Assembly: GCA_002372375.1 (NCBI GenBank)
Contig: DFGJ01000038.1
Span: 23,159-87,158 of the forward strand
DNA length: 64,000 nucleotides
Direction: 5' to 3'
Source of the DNA: Ruminococcaceae bacterium UBA3753
GTDB taxonomy: Bacteria; Bacillota; Clostridia; Oscillospirales; Acutalibacteraceae
Numbering within the stretch: the first letter of the stretch is position 1; the number at the start of each line of letters is the position of its first letter. The notes under the pieces are model-generated. The model saw only the letters and a program-made list of their open reading frames with translations, had not been told where the DNA came from and made no database searches. The translations under genes were made by a program, and so were the position numbers. Shown in pieces: positions 1 through 9,485 of the stretch.

Positions 1-12
1 GAGGTTTTTGTT

Positions 13-1362
13 TTGCTTCCGGGTGTTGTTGCTATAATTGGAAGGCCAAATGTTGGAAAATCTGCTTTATTCAATAGATTGGTGGGCAGACGAAAGGCGA
101 TCACGTCTAGTTTAGCTGGGACTACTAGAGATGGTGTTACCGGTGAAGTCTCTTGGGGAGGAAAGTGCTTTTCGCTGATTGACACTGGTGGACTGTGTGA
201 TTTTTCTAGTGCTGAGGCTTTTTATTATCCGTTTGTTGAGAGTTGTGTTCGTAGTGCACTTAGATCTGCACAGTTGGTTTTATTTGTTGTTGATGTTAAG
301 GAAGGGTTAACTCACGTAGATGCTGAGGTGGCGCTTCTTCTAAAGAAATCACAGAAGCCGGTTTTGATTTGTGCAAACAAATGCGATGCAGTCGGTAATT
401 TTGAAGCGGGTATTTATGAGTTTTGCTCTTTGGGCTTTGGGGTACCGGTGGCTGTTTCTGCTGTGCATGGTCACGGGACTGGTGACTTGCTTGATAAAGT
501 TTGTTTACACATTGATTCTGGTAGAGAGTTAGGCGGATTAGACGATGTTACTATAAATGTTGCTGTTGTGGGCAAGCCGAACGCGGGGAAATCCTCTATC
601 GTTAATAGGGTTACGTCCAGTGAAAGATGTACGGTTACTGAGATTCCTGGAACAACGCGTGATAGTGTGGATGTGTTGTTTAGAAATGAGGTAGGATCTT
701 ATATTTTTGTAGATACAGCTGGTATTAGGAAGCAGAAAAAAGTTAGTGATGAAGTTGAGCGCTACAGTGTTATTAGGTCGAAGAAGGCAATCGAAAGCAG
801 TGATGTTTGTCTTCTTATTGTAGACGCAGTTTGCGGATTAACTGAGCAGGACTTAAAAATATTGGGGTATGTGGAGACCGCCGGGAAAGGTTGCATTATA
901 GTGGTAAATAAGTGGGATTTGTTAGAAAAAGACACGAATACTATGAAGATTTATGAACGTGCTTTGTTGAATCAGATTAATTTTGCTAAGTATGTTCCGG
1001 TAGTTTTTGTTTCTGCAAAAACTGGGAAGAGAATAAACGACATTTTTCACTTGATAAATATGGTGCACGGTTCGCACAGATTAAGGATATCTACTGGAAA
1101 TCTTAATGCCTTTTTGTGCAAAATCATTTCTAAGGTTCCTACGCCTACACATAAGGGGAAAAAGCTGAAAATTTACTATGTTACCCAGGCTTCTGTTGCC
1201 CCGCCAGTTTTTGTATTTTTTGTGAATAATTCAAAATTGTTTCATTTCTCTTACAGGAGGTATATAGAGAACTGTTTGCGTGATTATTTTGAACTTAAAG
1301 GTACACCGGTTAGGTTTGTTGTTAGGGAGAAAACTAGTTTTAAAGAAACCGTCAGAATTTAA
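13..1362 (+). CDS. der: Ribosome-assembly GTPase Der (EngA)
   Basis: Der is a double-GTPase that assists late assembly of the 50S ribosomal subunit in the cytoplasm. Two complete G domains are visible. The first has a P-loop GRPNVGKS near residues 10-17, a DTGG switch and an NKCD base-recognition motif. The second has GKPNAGKS near residue 187, DTAG and NKWD. A KH-like C-terminal domain follows from about residue 350. The 449 aa length is normal for the family. The TTG start is chosen because GAGG lies at positions 1-4, eight bases upstream. The window opens in this ribosome-binding site, so the upstream neighbour is unknown. In many Clostridia plsY and gpsA follow der; neither is seen here. 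Confidence 0.97.
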   Translation: MLPGVVAIIGRPNVGKSALFNRLVGRRKAITSSLAGTTRDGVTGEVSWGGKCFSLIDTGGLCDFSSAEAFYYPFVESCVRSALRSAQLVLFVVDVKEGLTHVDAEVALLLKKSQKPVLICANKCDAVGNFEAGIYEFCSLGFGVPVAVSAVHGHGTGDLLDKVCLHIDSGRELGGLDDVTINVAVVGKPNAGKSSIVNRVTSSERCTVTEIPGTTRDSVDVLFRNEVGSYIFVDTAGIRKQKKVSDEVERYSVIRSKKAIESSDVCLLIVDAVCGLTEQDLKILGYVETAGKGCIIVVNKWDLLEKDTNTMKIYERALLNQINFAKYVPVVFVSAKTGKRINDIFHLINMVHGSHRLRISTGNLNAFLCKIISKVPTPTHKGKKLKIYYVTQASVAPPVFVFFVNNSKLFHFSYRRYIENCLRDYFELKGTPVRFVVREKTSFKETVRI

Positions 1363-2652
1363 GTTGGATTTCAGGTTTTGCAATAAGGGTAGAGTAGCTT
1401 AGGTTTGAGGGAGTTATGTTTGTGAGATTGCAACAAGTGGATTTTGAGAAAAAATCAGACTTTGATTATCCTCTCTATCGGCACTTTGTTTGGTAATAGT
1501 TATGGGAAGTTAGCACGTATGAGAATATATGTGGCGGAGTTGCTTATTCTAGGTGCGGTAAATTTTTGGTGGAGGTTCTGTCTTCGTCTGACTGTGGACA
1601 GCTGTTTCGGGAACTGATTTTGTTGTATTCTCCTATCTAGATAGCAAAAATCTGTGAGATTTTTAAAACGTTTCTAGTGCTGAGGACTTTTGTTTAATTT
1701 TTCTGGGCTGCAAGGTGGTAGTGATTTTTTTGTTGTTGCCGGGTGGATCGTTTTTGTGTAATGGGTTTGTTTGAATAATAGAAGTTTTGTCATGTTTAAT
1801 CAAAGGCAAGTTGTTAGGTAAACAAAGTAGTACGAGAATGATTTCTGATGAGTTGCTGTTAAATTGAAATAAAGTGCCGTGAATAAATAGATGTTTATAA
1901 TAAAAAGGCAGAGTGTATAACCCCACACGTTACTGGAACATATTACTGTGCGAAAATTTTTTGGATGTGTGTAGGTTAGCCCTGATGGATTGCCATTATT
2001 GTGAGTATTAAAAATGATAGATTCGCTATAATGTATAGTATAATATATAGTAAAACATCCAGAAAAATAGGAGACAATAATTATAAGAAAATATAAATGT
2101 GGATTTAACAGAAATTGACGGAGGTTTTAGTGACAAAGTTGTGTTTGTGATTATTCCCTATTTTGTTGCTGCTCCACTAGGAGTGTATTGCCGGTTATGT
2201 CTTATTGCGATGCAACAAATGAAGGTAATTTTTAAGATGCGCGACAATGTAGTTATAATTTTTGTGAGTTTTGAGTTTTCAGACATGTTTTTTAGTTAGT
2301 ATGTTGTGGTGTGCTATTTTCTGCAGAACTACCTTGTTTGAAGGGCATTTTTATGCGAACTCAGTTTTCGGTTGTTTGATGTAATTTAATGCGGTGTAAA
2401 AATTTGATAGGTGTGTTAAAATAAAATGCACTGAAAATAGGAGGGATCGCCTTTGCTGTAGGTCAGTTTAAACAGCTGAAAAGTGTGATTGTTGCCTAAT
2501 CTTTCTGCCTATGAGACGTAGTTTTATCTAACGTGTCTGTTTTAGTATTGAATACTTTGCAGTGGTATTGAGCTGACATGAGGTTTTTAGTATTTTTGGG
2601 ATATGGAGAAACAATTTTTAAATAAAGTATCGTACTAGTGAAATAGAAATAT
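1363..2652. other. 1.3-kb spacer without a recognisable gene
   Basis: No convincing gene is seen between der and queA. The spacer holds a small perfect hairpin at 1646-1664 (8-bp arms, 3-base loop, ending in T), which could terminate der transcription. TATAAT-like clusters lie around 2028-2050. A GTGTTAAAATA-containing motif near 2404-2440 recurs at about 37366 and, inverted, at about 58340. An open frame at 2099-2299 has no recognisable features and is probably chance. The spacer may be a remnant of lost genes, but no homology can be read from it. Confidence 0.5.
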
Positions 2653-3678
2653 ATGAAGACATCTGATTTCGATTATTTTTTACCTAAACAACTAATAGCG
2701 CAAGTGCCTGTTGAGCCTAGGGATAGTTCTAGGCTATTGGTTTTGCACAAAGATAGTGGTGAAATAGAGCACCGGCATTTTTATGATATTACAGACTATT
2801 TGGATTTTGGAGATTGTTTGGTACTTAACGATACAAGAGTTATACCTGCTAGAGTTTTTGGGAATATTGAGGGAAAACAGTCAAAGATTGAGTTTTTGCT
2901 TTTGAAAGATATGGGAGGCGACGTGTGGGAGATCTTAACAAGACCAGGTAGGAAGGCAAGAACAGGCACGAATATAGTTTTTAAGCAAGAGGTGCTTTAT
3001 GGTGAGATTCTGGACGTCCTTCCTGGCGGTAATAGATTAATAAAGTTTTCATTTGAGGGAAGTTTTTACAATATCCTGGATGAAATAGGTGCTGTGCCTG
3101 TTCCGCATTATATAAAGAGTGAACTAAAGGATAAAGAAAGGTATCAAACAGTTTATGCTAAAGAAAGAGGTTCAGCGGCTGCACCTACTGCTGGTTTACA
3201 TTTTACGAATGAACTTATAAGCAGAATAAAGCTAAAAGGTGTCAAAGTAGTATATGTTACCTTGCATGTTGGACTTGGGACGTTTAGACCCGTTCAAGTT
3301 GATGATATTGAAAAACATATGATGCACTCGGAGTGGTATACGGTCACGCCGGAGAGTGCCAAAGCAATAAATGCGGCTAGAGCTTCAGGAAAGAGGGTTG
3401 TATGTGTTGGTACAACCAGCTGCAGGACTATTGAATCGGTTTATAAAAAATATGGCAAGGTTACTGGGGATAGTGGAGAAACTGACATTTTTATTTATCC
3501 AGGTTTCGAATTTAAAGTCACAGATGCTTTAGTAACCAATTTTCATTTGCCAAAAAGTACACTTATGATGCTTGTTTGTGCTTTTTCAGGTAAAGACCGT
3601 GTTATGAATGCTTATAAAATCGCCGTTAATAATTGCTACAGGTTTTTTAGTTTTGGGGATGCTATGTTAATTCTCTAG
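2653..3678 (+). CDS. queA: S-adenosylmethionine:tRNA ribosyltransferase-isomerase QueA
   Basis: QueA transfers and isomerises the ribosyl group of SAM onto 7-aminomethyl-7-deazaguanine in tRNA, giving epoxyqueuosine at the wobble position. The 341 aa length is normal. Conserved family blocks are NDTRVIPAR (near residue 60), GLHFT (near 180), HVGLGTFRPV (near 205) and NFHLPKSTLMMLV near the C terminus. The ATG start fits the family N terminus (DFDYFLPKQLIAQ), but no strong Shine-Dalgarno sequence precedes it. No other queuosine gene is in the window, so the cell may obtain the precursor base elsewhere; that is inference. Confidence 0.97.
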   Translation: MKTSDFDYFLPKQLIAQVPVEPRDSSRLLVLHKDSGEIEHRHFYDITDYLDFGDCLVLNDTRVIPARVFGNIEGKQSKIEFLLLKDMGGDVWEILTRPGRKARTGTNIVFKQEVLYGEILDVLPGGNRLIKFSFEGSFYNILDEIGAVPVPHYIKSELKDKERYQTVYAKERGSAAAPTAGLHFTNELISRIKLKGVKVVYVTLHVGLGTFRPVQVDDIEKHMMHSEWYTVTPESAKAINAARASGKRVVCVGTTSCRTIESVYKKYGKVTGDSGETDIFIYPGFEFKVTDALVTNFHLPKSTLMMLVCAFSGKDRVMNAYKIAVNNCYRFFSFGDAMLIL

Positions 3679-3902
3679 TGTATACTTAGTTTGCCATCAC
3701 TACTCGTTGTTCTCGTCTGAAATTAAAAGATTTAGACCACAAGAAAATAGAAGGTTAGTTGATATCGGGCGGAATTTAAGGTTTTTACTATGGGAGAAAG
3801 TTTTCAGGCAGTAAGATGACCTGAATAAATCATAAAAATTTTCTTAGCTTTAAACAACAGTATGTTAATTAATACAAAATGGTAAAAAATATGGTGCTTG
3901 CC

Positions 3903-3931
3903 TTGCTTTCTTTTTGTATTCTACTTATAAT
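3903..3931 (+). promoter_or_regulatory. Predicted sigma-A promoter for the exported paralog pair
   Basis: TTGCTT (3903-3908), a 17-base spacer and TATAAT (3926-3931) make a good vegetative promoter. It lies about 70 bases upstream of the first exported protein and could drive both tandem copies, since only 52 bases separate them. The rest of the 320-bp spacer after queA shows no gene. Confidence 0.55.
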
Positions 3932-3998
3932 CGTAAGTGCGATATATTTCGTATGGTTAATATATTTTTATTAAGTAATAACTGGGGGATGTTTTTGT

Positions 3999-5252
3999 AT
4001 GAACCATAGTAAGAAAGTTGTTGGGATGTTTGCAGTTTCGGGAGTGCTTACGAGTTTTGTGCCAAGTGCTGGTGGATTTGCGGACGATACTTTAGCAAAA
4101 GCTTTAAGCTTTGCGAAAAGAATTGTGGAGTATAGAAATCAGTTAGATGGTTACAGAAAGGTCGCTAATGATTTTGCTTCGTATCGCAAAGATTATCTTT
4201 CTAATGACGACGCCCGGCGTGAACTTAAGGAAAAAGAAAAAGTGCTTAGAGTAGTGGTAGAGATGAGAGAACGATGGGATGAACTGCGTAGTAAATTTTC
4301 AAATTTGGAGAAAGACGGTTGTCTTTCCGTTTTAAGGCCAAAGGAACTGCAGGCTTTTTTGTCTTCTTGTGATGATTTTTTCAGATTTTTGGATGTAAGG
4401 TGTATGGGGGTTTTTGGTGATTTTGAGAATGATTACGTGCAGCGTATTGGTATGCCGCTTTCTTATCTTTGTGGTATTCTGAAAATGCTGAGATATTTAG
4501 AAATTTTGGATCAGATGCATATAAATTTAGATGACCATGATTTTGACTTTATTAAAAGTGATTCCTTTAGTCCAGACGAGCTAGACGATATTTGTAAGCT
4601 CATGAGAACTAAAGTTGAGAACCTTTTGTTGAGGGCGGATCCAGAAGACTGGACGTATGATAAAGACAAAAAAGATTGGGTGGTTAAGCGTCTGACAGAT
4701 GAAATTTTAGAACTGAGTTTTCTTGAAAAATATTCATATATTGTTAATGCGGATACTGGTTTGTATGTCCCAGAAATATTGATTAAATATGGTTGGGGGA
4801 AGAATATAACTGAGAGTTGGGAAGTTATGGCAGAGGACGTTGGGGAGATGTTGTATAAGCAGGAAGCAGTACTGCGTTTAGACTGTGTGAAGTGCCAGAG
4901 AACGATTGATAGGACACAGCTAAAGGCTCGTGAGTACAAACGGTACATTGATTGGCGTAGGGGAAATGACGGTGATGGAAGCGATGGAATAAATCATAGC
5001 TTGAAGGAGCCTCAGAAATTTATAGAGGATTTATTCGAAAAAGAAGGTTTTGGAGAAGTTTTAAGTAAGCTGCAGTCGAATAAGCTTGGTGACACTCGTG
5101 AAAATAGTACGGGAGATTGCCTTAGCGAGCATTCGAATGAGTTGTTGGAGTTGCAAAAATTGGCGAAAGATCCGATGAAGGCAGAAGAAAATTTACTTGA
5201 GCAGTTTAAGTTTGATCATGCAATTAACTTTGATTACAGGGTTTGTTACTGA
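3999..5252 (+). CDS. Exported protein of unknown function, family 1, copy A
   Basis: I do not recognise this 417 aa protein. The N terminus (NHSKK, then a hydrophobic stretch and PSAGGFA before Asp-Asp) looks like a signal peptide cleaved near residue 28, so the protein is probably exported. The mature part is highly charged and helical, likely coiled coil, with a CxxC pair at residues 296 and 299 followed by a conserved EYKRYIDWRR block. The start is supported by a GGGGG ribosome-binding site ten bases upstream. It is a tandem paralog of the next gene, and even the 40 bases before the start codon are nearly identical in the two. No transmembrane anchor is seen after the signal. A host-interaction or surface role is only a guess. 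Confidence 0.8.
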   Translation: MNHSKKVVGMFAVSGVLTSFVPSAGGFADDTLAKALSFAKRIVEYRNQLDGYRKVANDFASYRKDYLSNDDARRELKEKEKVLRVVVEMRERWDELRSKFSNLEKDGCLSVLRPKELQAFLSSCDDFFRFLDVRCMGVFGDFENDYVQRIGMPLSYLCGILKMLRYLEILDQMHINLDDHDFDFIKSDSFSPDELDDICKLMRTKVENLLLRADPEDWTYDKDKKDWVVKRLTDEILELSFLEKYSYIVNADTGLYVPEILIKYGWGKNITESWEVMAEDVGEMLYKQEAVLRLDCVKCQRTIDRTQLKAREYKRYIDWRRGNDGDGSDGINHSLKEPQKFIEDLFEKEGFGEVLSKLQSNKLGDTRENSTGDCLSEHSNELLELQKLAKDPMKAEENLLEQFKFDHAINFDYRVCY

Positions 5253-5304
5253 GATGGTGTGATTAATATATTTTTACTAAATAATAACTGGGGGATGTTT
5301 TTAT

Positions 5305-6582
5305 ATGAGTCATAGTAAGAAAATTTTGGGAGTATTTGCAGTTTCGGGAATTCTTACATGTTTTGTGTCTAGTGCTGTTGGGTTTGCGGACGATACTTTA
5401 ACAAAAGGATTAAGCTTTGTGAAAAGAATTGTAGAGTATAGAAATCAGTTAAATGGTTACAAAAAGGTCGCTAGTGATTTTGCTTCGTATTGCAAAGATT
5501 ATCATTCTAATGACAACGCTCGGAACGAACTTAAGGTAAAAGAACAAGTGCTTAAAGTGGTGTTAGAGGTTAAAGAACGGTGGAATGAGTTCTGTAATGA
5601 AATGTCTAAGCTAAAAAATCAAGATATTTTAGAACCAAAGAGATTGCAATCCATTTTGAACATTTTTAGTGAGTTTTGTAGGTTTTACAGAGATAAGTAT
5701 AAGTCTAATGACCATTTATTTGCTCACGACGATTATTTTAAATGTGCGAAGTCAAATATTGTGCCTTTTTGTGGGTTATTGAGAATTCTTAGATATGTGG
5801 AAATATATTTAGAAATTTTGGACAAGCCGGAGTATAATGAAGGTAAGAAGTTAAAAAGCGATGATGAAAAGTACGGTCTTCTTCAAGACTTTCTTAAATG
5901 TGATATTATTGATATGAAAGATATTGATGGGTTTTGTAAGAGTTTTAAAGTCAAAGTAGAATGCTTTACATTGGGTAAAGCTTCCGATGAAGATTTTTCT
6001 TATGATGAGGCAGCGCGTGAGTGGGCGGAAACATCTTTTATAGATGAAGCTTTGAACTTAGAGTATTATAAAAGATATTTACCAATTATCAATGCAGAGA
6101 GTGGTTCAAAAACTCCAGATTTGCTTTCTAAGAATGATTGGGGTAGTAAAGTAATTAGAATTTGGAATTCTGTGGAGCATGCCGTTACCGAAATGTTGTG
6201 TGATGAAGAGAAAAAATGGCGCTCAGAATGCGAGAAATGCCAGAAAACGATTAATGAGACACAGCTAAAGGCTGATGAGTACAAAAGGTATATTGATTGG
6301 CGCAGAGATGATGGCGGCGGGTTTTCCAGTGGAGTAGTACAAGAGCCGTTAAGGTTTATAAAAGATTTATTAAGGGACAAATCTTTTATATCGGTTTTAA
6401 ATGAGCTTGGACTTTCTCGTCTCGTTCGTGCAGCTGATACGAGAGATTACCTTTACGAGCATGTAGAGGAACTGTTAGTGTTGCGGAAATTGCTGTACAA
6501 TCCCGAGGAAGCAAAAAAGGAGTTACTTGAGCAGTTTAAGTTTAATCACGTGTTGTCCCCCAACTACAACATGCATTACTGA
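5305..6582 (+). CDS. Exported protein of unknown function, family 1, copy B
   Basis: This 425 aa protein is the tandem paralog of the preceding gene. It shares the signal peptide (SHSKK, hydrophobic core, cleavage after VGFA), the first ~60 mature residues, the CxxC pair (here residues 309 and 312), the EYKRYIDWRR block and a C-terminal LLEQFKF motif. The central third has diverged strongly. The spacer before it repeats the promoter-proximal leader and the same GGGGG ribosome-binding site as copy A, so the duplication included the leader. Conserved ends with a variable middle suggest diversifying selection on an exposed part, which is inference. The function is unknown. Confidence 0.8.
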   Translation: MSHSKKILGVFAVSGILTCFVSSAVGFADDTLTKGLSFVKRIVEYRNQLNGYKKVASDFASYCKDYHSNDNARNELKVKEQVLKVVLEVKERWNEFCNEMSKLKNQDILEPKRLQSILNIFSEFCRFYRDKYKSNDHLFAHDDYFKCAKSNIVPFCGLLRILRYVEIYLEILDKPEYNEGKKLKSDDEKYGLLQDFLKCDIIDMKDIDGFCKSFKVKVECFTLGKASDEDFSYDEAAREWAETSFIDEALNLEYYKRYLPIINAESGSKTPDLLSKNDWGSKVIRIWNSVEHAVTEMLCDEEKKWRSECEKCQKTINETQLKADEYKRYIDWRRDDGGGFSSGVVQEPLRFIKDLLRDKSFISVLNELGLSRLVRAADTRDYLYEHVEELLVLRKLLYNPEEAKKELLEQFKFNHVLSPNYNMHY

Positions 6583-7200
6583 TATGGGGTTGTGTCTAAA
6601 AATAAATTGTTCGTAGTGACGTTTGTTTTACGTGCATGGCAAAAGTGTCGCTTGCTCTAAGAAAGCTTTCAGTTGCGGAGCATTTTGAATTGCTCTCCCC
6701 CTCTTTTTGTTGGTAAAATGAGCTTTATATGATCGACTTTAGAGTTGGTTTTGTGAGTTATCGATTAGCTCTTTTCATAGCCTTTTGTAGCTAGCGTTGC
6801 TTAGAATGATGTATAGTGCTTATTATGGAAAAGGCCTTAATTTGTTTGAAAGGAATCTAGACATGTTATACCGTCCTACATTGATTTGCTGATATATTTT
6901 AGTTTTTTAGTGTTTTTATTAGCATGTGCGGCTGTTATTTTATTTGGATTTTGCGGATTAAACGCTAGTTTCGAATTTTGCCGTTGTTTTTGATGTAAAT
7001 TTAACTTTTTGGGTTCAAAAATTTTAGTGGTTTGAGTGCATTTTTAAGTAACGTTTCGCTTGCTTTTTTTTGCCAGGCAGTGGTTGCTGGTTTCTAAACT
7101 ATTTTTAATCAGTTTGAATGATGATGTCAGTCTTTATTTCGTATATTTTAATCTATTTTACTGATTTAATTTTTTTAACGTATGAATTTTTCAAAGTACA
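6583..7200. other. 0.6-kb spacer with a weak terminator-like hairpin
   Basis: No gene is visible. A 5-bp hairpin (GAGCA at 6678-6682 with TGCTC at 6691-6695) followed by a C/T-rich run ending in TTTTT at about 6703-6709 may terminate transcription of the exported pair. The remainder is T-rich non-coding sequence leading into the spoIVA repeat array. Confidence 0.35.
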
Positions 7201-7391
7201 ATGTAAATTAGTTTGCTACGTCCCTCGTTGATTATTTTTTCTATGGCTTCTTTGAGTTTTTCTATTGCAGCCATAAATTGTGTTGCAAGGCATGCTCTGA
7301 AGACCTTTGTCAGCAAATTTATTCGAGATTTTACCTAAGATATTATATTTCAAAATTTTATTTTGCTTTTTAAATTTTTTGTAAAGAACTT

Positions 7392-7607
7392 CTACACTAT
7401 AATGCAAATCAGTCCATTACATCCCTCGTTGATTATTTTCTCTATGGTTTCTTTAAGTTTTTCTCTTGAGTCCATAGGTATTCTGTAAAGCTTGTTGCGA
7501 AGACCTTCGTTGGAAGGTTCGTTCAAAATTTTACTTAGAATATTTGATTTTAAGACTTTGTTTTGCTTTTCAAATTTTTTGTAAAGAACTTTTACGTTGT
7601 AATGCAA
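7392..7607 (-). pseudogene. SpoIVA C-terminal echo with an intact 71-residue frame
   Basis: This copy in the array begins with ATG in what corresponds to spacer sequence, adds about 25 new residues (MHYNVKVLYKKF...) and then runs in the parental frame through the SpoIVA tail to the same stop position. It differs from SpoIVA at scattered residues but has no frameshift. It could be a decaying fragment or an expressed microprotein. No clear Shine-Dalgarno sequence was identified. Confidence 0.5.
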
Positions 7608-7780
7608 ATCAAATTATTGCTATCTTCGGTATTTGCATTTTCTGTGTTTTCTCTTGCGTCCATGGGCATTCTGTAAAGCTTGTTGTGAAGACCCTCGTTG
7701 ACGAGTTCGTTCAAAATTTTACTTAGAATATTTGATTTCAGAATTTTGCCGTAATAGCTCAATTTTTTTGTAAATATTTC

Positions 7781-7963
7781 TTACAGTATAATGCAAATCA
7801 GTCCATTACATCCCTCGTTGATTATCTTTTCTATGGTTTCTTTGAGTTTTTCTCTCGCGTCCATAGGCATTCTGTAAAGCTTGTTGCGAAGACCTTCGTT
7901 GGAAGGTTCGTTCAAAATTTTATTTGAAATATTTGATTTCAGAATTTTGCCGTAATAGCTCAA
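7781..7963 (-). pseudogene. SpoIVA C-terminal echo with an intact 60-residue frame
   Basis: This is the echo closest to spoIVA. A TTG codon opens a frame that matches the parental segment from the GKI residues to the final NGLICIIL. The last ~35 residues are almost identical to the parent, so the copy is recent or is being homogenised. It lacks the SpoIVA ATPase domain, so it cannot do that job alone. Confidence 0.5.
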
Positions 7964-7981
7964 TTTTTTTGTAAATATTTC

Positions 7982-9463
7982 TTACAGTATAATGCAAATC
8001 AGTCCATTACATCCCTCGTTGATTATCTTTTCTATGGTTTCTTTGAGTTTTTCTCTTGCGTCCATAGGCATTCTGTAAAGTTTATTGTGAAGACCTTCGT
8101 TAACGAGTTCATGCAAAGATTTTCCTAAAATATTGGATTCCCAAATTTTACCTGGGCTGGATTCAAATTCTTTTAAGAGGTAGTTCACTAATTCTTCCGA
8201 CTGCTTTTCGGAGCCGACTATGGGTGTTACCTCAGTTGAAATAAGTGTTTTTAGCATGTGAATAGATGGTGCTGTAGCCCTTAGCCTTATACCGTACTTA
8301 CCGTTCTGCTTGATAATTTTTGGTTCTTCTAAGGTTAGTTCGTCTTTGGTCGGTAGAACTATGCCGTATCCGGTATCCATTACATCGTTGTAGGCAGAGC
8401 TTATCTTTTCATATTTTTTCTTTATATGCGAAAGTTCTAGCATGTATTCAAGTAGCTCGCCTTCGTCTTTTATATCCAACCCAGTTTTTTCGCTCATCAC
8501 TTTGTAAAATAAGTTATCGCCTAAGTTTACAGATATTTTACTTGTTCCGTTTGAAAGATCTATTTTTTCATTTCTAGCGTTTTTTATGTTTTCACAGTTG
8601 ATTAGGCTTTTAGTAGTAGATTCTATTTCCCTTATCTTGTTTATATTTTGGAACGCATCTTTTATTGCAGAAATCACGCTTGATTTAAGCCAATGACCTT
8701 TTTCTAAAGATATAAGCCACTTAGGAATATCTATTTTGATTTCTTTTACAGGAAACTCCTTTAAGGTTCCAGAGAGTATCTTTTTTATTTCCTCTTCGTT
8801 TAATCTGCTACAATCGGTTGGGATTACGCTAACGCCATATTTTTTGGTTAATTCTTCTGCCAAAATCATTGTCTGCTCGCTGCTAGGGTACATACTGTTT
8901 AGCAAAACAATAAATGGTTTATTTATTTCTTTTAGTTCTGTAATTACCCTTTCTTCGACCTCTTCGTATTCCTCTCTTGGAATATCACTTATAGTGCCAT
9001 CGGTTGTGACAACAAGACCTATAGTTGAGTGCTCCGATATTACCTTTTTTGTTCCTATTTCAGCCGCCAAATTAAAAGGAATAGGTTCTTTATACCAAGG
9101 GGTCATAACCATCCGTGGCTGATCATCTTCAATGTATCCCAGAGAACTAGGCACTATATATCCAACGCAGTCGATTAATCTAACCCTGAAAGAGATATTG
9201 CCGTCCATATTGATCTCAATAGCATTTTCTGGCACGAATTTAGGCTCTGTCGTCATTATAGTTCTGCCGGCAGCCGATTGAGGCATTTCATCTATAGCTC
9301 TGTCTTTTTTAAATTTAGTATCCATATTAGGTACTACTAAATTTTCCATAAATTTTTTTATAAATGTAGATTTCCCGGTTCTGACTGGGCCCACAACCCC
9401 AATATATATATCCCCGCCAGTTCTTTTAGATATATCTTCGTATATATTATTAGTTTTTTCCAA
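7982..9463 (-). CDS. spoIVA: Stage IV sporulation protein A, coat-basement ATPase
   Basis: SpoIVA polymerises on the outer forespore membrane, using ATP, to form the platform of the spore coat. The 493 aa length is nearly that of the Bacillus protein. The N-terminal ATPase domain has a Walker A motif GPVRTGKST near residues 25-33 and a DCVGY switch-like segment near 108. The C terminus is the amphipathic membrane-targeting region ending NGLICIIL. The start is TTG with GGAGG seven bases upstream. It lies 22 bases after sipL, whose product binds SpoIVA in Clostridia, so the two form an operon probably controlled by mother-cell sigma E. The gene's 3' end is repeated downstream. Confidence 0.97.
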   Translation of the reverse strand: MEKTNNIYEDISKRTGGDIYIGVVGPVRTGKSTFIKKFMENLVVPNMDTKFKKDRAIDEMPQSAAGRTIMTTEPKFVPENAIEINMDGNISFRVRLIDCVGYIVPSSLGYIEDDQPRMVMTPWYKEPIPFNLAAEIGTKKVISEHSTIGLVVTTDGTISDIPREEYEEVEERVITELKEINKPFIVLLNSMYPSSEQTMILAEELTKKYGVSVIPTDCSRLNEEEIKKILSGTLKEFPVKEIKIDIPKWLISLEKGHWLKSSVISAIKDAFQNINKIREIESTTKSLINCENIKNARNEKIDLSNGTSKISVNLGDNLFYKVMSEKTGLDIKDEGELLEYMLELSHIKKKYEKISSAYNDVMDTGYGIVLPTKDELTLEEPKIIKQNGKYGIRLRATAPSIHMLKTLISTEVTPIVGSEKQSEELVNYLLKEFESSPGKIWESNILGKSLHELVNEGLHNKLYRMPMDAREKLKETIEKIINEGCNGLICIIL

Positions 9464-9485
9464 GATACTTCCTCCTTAGGAAATT

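Larger units (their letters stand above)
7201..7981 (-). repeat. 3'-echo array of spoIVA (about four extra copies, ~200-bp period)
   Basis: Directly downstream of spoIVA the last ~150 bp of the gene recurs four times in the same orientation. The shared anchor aatgcaaatc lies at 7401, 7601, 7790 and 7991, with a worn version at 7201, giving periods of 200, 189, 201 and 200 bp. The copies encode variants of the SpoIVA tail (NKLYRMPMDAREKLK... ending NGLICII). Two keep long in-frame ORFs with start codons (7392-7607 and 7781-7963). The copies at about 7201-7400 and 7600-7780 are frameshifted or more degraded. Each unit also carries ~50 bp of spacer. Confidence 0.9.

Noticed and set aside
1363..1640. 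Decayed plsY or gpsA after der
   Set aside because: Synteny suggested it, but no stretch of PlsY or GpsA motifs could be read in any frame.
2099..2299. Small gene of 66 codons between der and queA
   Set aside because: No ribosome-binding site, no recognisable motif and composition like the surrounding spacer.
7201..7981. CRISPR array behind spoIVA or behind plsX
   Set aside because: Units are 170-200 bp long, contiguous and derived from the adjacent gene end; there are no short direct repeats with unique spacers and no cas genes.
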